In this document: in pieces, positions 5,849 through 9,445 of the stretch
Position numbering within the stretch: position 1 is the first letter of the stretch
Layout: the number at the start of each line of letters is the position of its first letter
Assembly (NCBI GenBank): GCA_944350395.1
Contig: CALVPA010000078.1
Location: 1-9,445 of the forward strand
Origin: an uncultured Bacilli bacterium
GTDB taxonomy: Bacteria > Bacillota_I > Bacilli_A > RF39 > UBA660
Reading direction: 5' to 3'
DNA: 9,445 nucleotides
Made by a program: the position numbers and the translations under genes
The notes under the pieces: model-generated
Seen by the model: the letters and a program-made list of their open reading frames with translations, nothing else
Database searches by the model: none
What the model was told of the DNA's origin: nothing

Positions 5849-5857
5849 TGTTATACT
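5849..5857 (+). promoter_or_regulatory. Extended -10 promoter before the AAA+ ATPase gene
   Basis: TGTTATACT (TG at 5849-5850, TATACT at 5852-5857) lies 18 nt before ATG 5876 and would start transcription almost at the ribosome site. The T-rich sequence upstream has no clear -35. Confidence 0.5.
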
Positions 5858-5875
5858 AAATTAGAAGGTGACTAT

Positions 5876-6793
5876 ATGAACAACAATTTTAGCATATTAG
5901 AAAATTATGGTGAAGAATTAACAGCTAAACAGTATTTGACTGATCCAGCCATAGCGAGAGACGAAGAAATAAAAGAAATGATATTAGTTTTACTAACGCC
6001 AGAAAAGGGTGCTATGCTCGTAGGTAAGCCTGGCATAGGAAAAACTGCTATAGTCGAAGGCTTAGCTTACAGAATTCAAAAAGGTCTAGTTCCAAATGCT
6101 CTATTGGGCTGGAAACTATATAAGATAAATATGACTAGCCTAATAGGTTCAGCAGGAGATGCTAACGATAATAGGATCGAAATATTAATTCAAGAACTAA
6201 AACAGAAAGATAAGACTATTATTTTCATAGATGAAGCCCATCTTTTAGTAAATAGAAACGAAAATAGTGGGGTTGACTTTGCCAATATGCTAAAGCCTGC
6301 ACTAGATAGAGGTACTATTAAGATGATAGGCGCTACTACTACTGAAGAATATGAACAATATATATTAAGAGATAGGGCCTTTAACCGCAGATTTCAAAAA
6401 ATAGACATTTATGAAGCTGACGGTCCTACTACTGTCAAAATTTTAATGGGAACTCTTCCTAAATTAGAAACACAAATAGGAGTTAAACTGAATTATACAC
6501 CATTCGTAAAAGAGAGAATTATGAAATTTATTGTTGATATGACTAGTGAATACAAAAGAGTCTATGAAGTATCTAGTAGATATCCCGATATATGTTTGAC
6601 TATATTATCCAATGCTCTTAGTTATGCCCTTTATGAAAACAGCACTGTTGCAAGCATCAAACACATTTATAAAGCAGTGGTAAATGCTAAAAATATTTAT
6701 CCAGATGCCAAAGAAAAGGCAATTAAACAATTCTTAATCGATTTTGCAGATCTGATAAAAGAAGAAAATGTAAATCTTGCAGAAATAAATTAA
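5876..6793 (+). CDS. Stand-alone ClpB/ClpA-NBD1-like AAA+ ATPase
   Basis: A 305-residue single AAA+ module resembling the first nucleotide-binding domain of ClpA/ClpB. It has the YGEELTAKQYLTDPAIARDEEI entry segment, Walker A GKPGIGKT (50-57), Walker B IIFIDEAH (115-122), the NMLKPALDRG block, sensor-1 region GATTTEEY (152-159), and arginine-finger segment AFNRRF (168-173). A helical lid and C-terminal extension follow. All ATP-hydrolysis residues appear intact. It lacks the Clp N-terminal domain, the ClpB middle coiled coil and the second ATPase domain. The pore-loop region (KYRGEFE in ClpB) is replaced by SAGDANDNRIE, without the substrate-gripping Tyr, so protein threading is doubtful. ATG 5876 has AGAAGGTG 6 nt upstream; the in-frame ATG 5825 lies before the promoter and lacks a ribosome site. 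The Ca2+-ATPase follows after 49 nt. The target is unknown. Confidence 0.85.
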   Translation: MNNNFSILENYGEELTAKQYLTDPAIARDEEIKEMILVLLTPEKGAMLVGKPGIGKTAIVEGLAYRIQKGLVPNALLGWKLYKINMTSLIGSAGDANDNRIEILIQELKQKDKTIIFIDEAHLLVNRNENSGVDFANMLKPALDRGTIKMIGATTTEEYEQYILRDRAFNRRFQKIDIYEADGPTTVKILMGTLPKLETQIGVKLNYTPFVKERIMKFIVDMTSEYKRVYEVSSRYPDICLTILSNALSYALYENSTVASIKHIYKAVVNAKNIYPDAKEKAIKQFLIDFADLIKEENVNLAEIN

Positions 6794-6811
6794 TTTGTAA
6801 TAATATCGATT

Positions 6812-6836
6812 TCACCTCATATATTTAACTGGGTGA
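6812..6836 (+). promoter_or_regulatory. Possible hairpin covering the Ca2+-ATPase ribosome site
   Basis: TCACC (6812-6816) is complementary to GGTGA (6832-6836), the Shine-Dalgarno sequence 6 nt before ATG 6843; a T-G pair could extend the stem. In mRNA this short helix could hide the ribosome site and tune translation of the pump. With five or six pairs and a loop of about 14 nt, its stability is modest. Confidence 0.25.
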
Positions 6837-6842
6837 CAATTG

Positions 6843-9413
6843 ATGAATACTTTTGATAGTAGCAGTGGTCTAAGCGAAAGCGATGTAAAAAAAAGCAGAG
6901 AAAAGTATGGAGCTAATGTAATAAATAACGATAACAAAAACAGTTTTTTAAAATTGCTCATCGAAACACTCGGAGATCCAATAATTAAAATTTTATTGAT
7001 CGTATTAGCAGTTAAAACTGTTTTTTTATTTCATAATTTTGATTGGTTTGAGACATTGGGCATCGCTATTGCCATATTATTAGCATCTTTTATATCAGCG
7101 ATAAGTGAATATGGCAGTGAAAAATCTTTTCAAAAGTTACAGGAAGAGTCTTCAAAAATAAAATGTCGTGTCCGAAGAGAAAATAAACTTAAAGAAGTCT
7201 ACATCGAAGAAATAGTAGTAGGTGATGTAGTTGAGTTATCTATGGGAGATATGATACCTGGCGATGGCCTACTTTTAAATGGGGAAATAACAGTCGATGA
7301 ATCTAGTTTTACTGGGGAAACAAAAGATATCTTAAAAAGAAAAGAAGACGAAGTATATAAGGGATGTGTTGTCTTAAATGGAGAAGCATTAATCAAAATT
7401 ACAAAAGTAGGCATAAATACTAAGTATGGTAAGATAGCACTAGAATTACTAAATAAAAATCCAGATAGTCCTTTAAAACTTAGATTAAGAGAACTAGCCA
7501 ATATAATAAGTAAGATCGGTTATACTGGAGCGATTCTAGTATTCTTCTCATACTTGTTTTCTGTAATATTTGTAGCAAATTCCTTTAACTTGACTCTCAT
7601 ATGGGAAATGATTATGACTCCTAAAATCATATTTGGACATATCATTTATGCATTAACGCTCGGCATTACAATAATCATTGTAAGTGTACCAGAGGGATTA
7701 CCTATGATGGTTGCATTAGTACTATCTTCAAATATGAAAAGAATGGTAAAAAATAATGTATTAGTTAGAAGAATGGTTGGCATAGAGACTGCAGGTTGCA
7801 TAAATACACTGTTTTCAGATAAAACTGGTACAATTACAAAAGGTAATTTAGAAGTAGTCGGATTAATACTCGGTGATGGAAGCACTATAAGAGATGTATC
7901 AGAGTTAATTAGATACCCATATCTGAATAAATATATTTTAGAAAATATGTCTTTAAATAACGATTCAAAAATAGATGCTGATGGAAATATAATCGGAGGA
8001 AACATCACCGATAAGGCACTTTTAAACTTTAGTAAGTCCTATAGGTCACAGGTAAAAATTATTGAAAAAAATCATTTTGACAGCGTCAAAAAGTATTCCA
8101 GTGTACTCATAGATGACGGGGTAAAGAGAGAACTCATAAAAGGTGCACCTGAAAAATTTTTACAAAATATACATGAATATTGTGATAAATTAGGTGTGAC
8201 TAAAGAATTAAATAAAGAAACTTTAACTGAAACAATCGAAAAATATACAAAAATGGGTTATAGAGCAATTTTACTTGCTAATAAAAACAGTAAGTATAGT
8301 GAAAAATTAGTCTTAACCGCTGTGGCCTTATTAAAAGATGAAATCTCGGATACCGCTAAAGAAGCTGTAAGTGCTATCAAAAGTGCAGGAGTACAAATTG
8401 TAATGATAACAGGTGATGCCAAAGATACGGCGCTTAACATAGGTAAAGAAATAGGATTAGTAACTAGTCCTTCCGACGTCATTCTGACGAGCGATGAATT
8501 AAAAACAATGAGCGATGACGCTATAAAGAAAATATATAAAAACATACGCATAATAGCCAGGGCACTTCCATCAGATAAAAGTAGATTAGTTAAAATCGGC
8601 CAAAGTATAAACGAAGTAGTTGGAATGACTGGAGATGGAGTAAACGATGCTCCAGCTCTAAAAGCTGCCGATGTCGGCTTTGCGATGGGCAGCGGTAGCG
8701 AAGTGAGTAAGGAAGCGAGCGACATAGTCATCTTAGACAATAATTTGCTATCGATTGCAAAATCTATTCTTTATGGCAGAACGATATTTAAGAGTATAAG
8801 AAAATTCATAATTTTTCAGCTTACCATGAATCTGTGTGCTATGACCTTAAGCATTATAGGACCGTTCTTTAACATAAATACACCAATAACAGTTATGCAG
8901 ATGCTCTGGATTAATATGATTATGGACACTTTTGCAGGTTTAGCATTCTCATTTGAACCACCTCTTAAAGAATACATGAAAGAAAAGCCTAGAAAAAAGA
9001 ACGAATCCATCATAAACCCTTATATGTATTCTAGTATTTTGGTGACGGGAGTATATACATCTATAATGTTACTTTTGTTCCTCAAAGTTCCTTTTATAAA
9101 AGATTTATTCAGATATGATACCGGTAATAAATATCTCATCACAGCTTTCTTCGGATTATTCGTCTTTTCTGGAGTACTAAACTGTTTTAATGCAAGAACT
9201 AATAGGGTAAACTTTTTAGCTAATATTACTAAAAACAAGCCGTTTATCTTTATAATATGTTTTATAATAATAGTGCAACTGTTCTTACTCTTTAAAGGGG
9301 GTAACACATTTAGAACATACGGTTTAACTCTTAGTGAATTTCTAGTAATGATGTTTTTTGCTTTTACTGTATTGCCGGTAGACTTATTTAGAAAAATATA
9401 CCTAAAGCGTCAC
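6843..9413 (+). CDS. PMCA-type (P-IIB) calcium-translocating P-type ATPase, 3'-truncated
   Basis: 857 genuine residues with no stop codon before the contig ends in adapter. It pumps Ca2+ out of the cytoplasm using ATP. Domains in order: cation-ATPase N-terminus (GLSESDVKKSREKYGANVI), helices M1-M2 (about 47-90), actuator loop with TGET (157-160), M3-M4 with PEGLP (283-287), phosphorylation site DKTGT (Asp326), nucleotide-binding KGAPE (433-437), MITGD (521-525), TGDGVND (596-602), then M5-M10. Asn691 and Asp695 in M6 (NMIMD) and Glu284 in M4 match the single Ca2+ site of plasma-membrane pumps. In M5, Asn663 is followed by Ala666 where SERCA has Glu, which supports one Ca2+ per cycle. There is no calmodulin-type tail. 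M10 is followed by VDLFRKIYLKRH, so only a few C-terminal residues seem to be missing. GGTGA lies 6 nt before ATG 6843; the gene is likely co-transcribed with the AAA+ gene. Confidence 0.93.
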
Positions 9414-9445
9414 AGATCGGAAGAGCACACGTCTGAACTCCAGTC
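9414..9445 (+). other. Illumina TruSeq adapter at the contig end (sequencing artefact)
   Basis: The final 32 bases begin AGATCGGAAGAGCACACGTC and match the Illumina TruSeq Read 1 adapter exactly as I know it. They are not genomic. In the Ca2+-ATPase frame they read RSEEHTSELQ, a well-known false tail in predicted proteins. Position 9413 is the last base that can be biological. Confidence 0.97.

Noticed and set aside
5796..5851. Terminator between the 314-aa gene and the AAA+ gene
   Set aside because: T-runs are present, but only a weak TACAT/ATGTA pairing can be drawn and it is not followed directly by a T-run.
5825..5875. Upstream start of the AAA+ gene at ATG 5825
   Set aside because: The extra 17 residues are Phe/Leu-rich, have no ribosome site, and overlap the predicted -10; ATG 5876 has AGAAGGTG at proper spacing.
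7199..9307. Several minus-strand open frames of 65-160 codons
   Set aside because: All lie antisense to the Ca2+-ATPase, whose plus-strand frame has every family motif; they are by-products of its codon use.
1..9413. Recoding of TGA as tryptophan (mycoplasma-type code)
   Set aside because: No complete gene here ends in TGA, which raised the idea, but Trp is encoded by TGG in the genes inspected and none needs an in-frame TGA. Nine genes are too few to draw meaning from absent TGA stops.
1..9413. CRISPR arrays, tRNA or rRNA genes, transposase or IS ends
   Set aside because: Looked for regular direct repeats, cloverleaf-like segments and transposase motifs; none was seen.

Overview
The window is very AT-rich and encodes Gram-positive-type functions: a glycerol-phosphate (lipoteichoic-acid-type) transferase, CsaA and strong Shine-Dalgarno sites. 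It most likely comes from a low-GC Bacillota/Mycoplasmatota-related bacterium. The genus cannot be fixed from this sequence. Tryptophan is encoded by TGG throughout and genes stop at TAA or TAG, so the standard bacterial code fits. The last 32 bases are an Illumina TruSeq adapter, so the right edge is an untrimmed contig end of a draft or metagenomic assembly.

Region 1 (1-2013) looks accessory. It holds a MobC-like ribbon-helix-helix mobilisation protein, a convergent gene for a four-helix membrane protein of unknown function, and a small orphan gene at 1702-2013. Between the last two is a compact non-coding unit (about 1405-1584). It has a strong extended -10 promoter flanked by an inverted repeat, a predicted transcript of about 96 nt with a 5' palindromic hairpin, and a clean intrinsic terminator. 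This is the best candidate here for an undescribed element.

Region 2 (2040-4424) has a DUF4186 gene under its own promoter, then a two-gene unit. In that unit a 113-residue membrane protein overlaps by 20 nt an MdoB/LtaS-type phosphoglycerol transferase with all visible catalytic residues and six extracytoplasmic cysteines. An intrinsic terminator follows.

Region 3 (4475-9413) has four genes in the same direction: csaA, a 314-residue protein of unknown function (possibly PH-like), a stand-alone ClpB/ClpA-NBD1-like AAA+ ATPase that lacks the usual aromatic pore loop, and a PMCA-type (P-IIB) Ca2+-ATPase missing only its extreme C-terminus. The pairs csaA/314-aa and AAA+/Ca2+-ATPase look co-transcribed, and a second extended -10 promoter lies between them.

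Several genes share one promoter style: an extended -10 (TGnTAnAAT-like) only about 18-29 nt upstream of the start codon, which implies very short 5' leaders.
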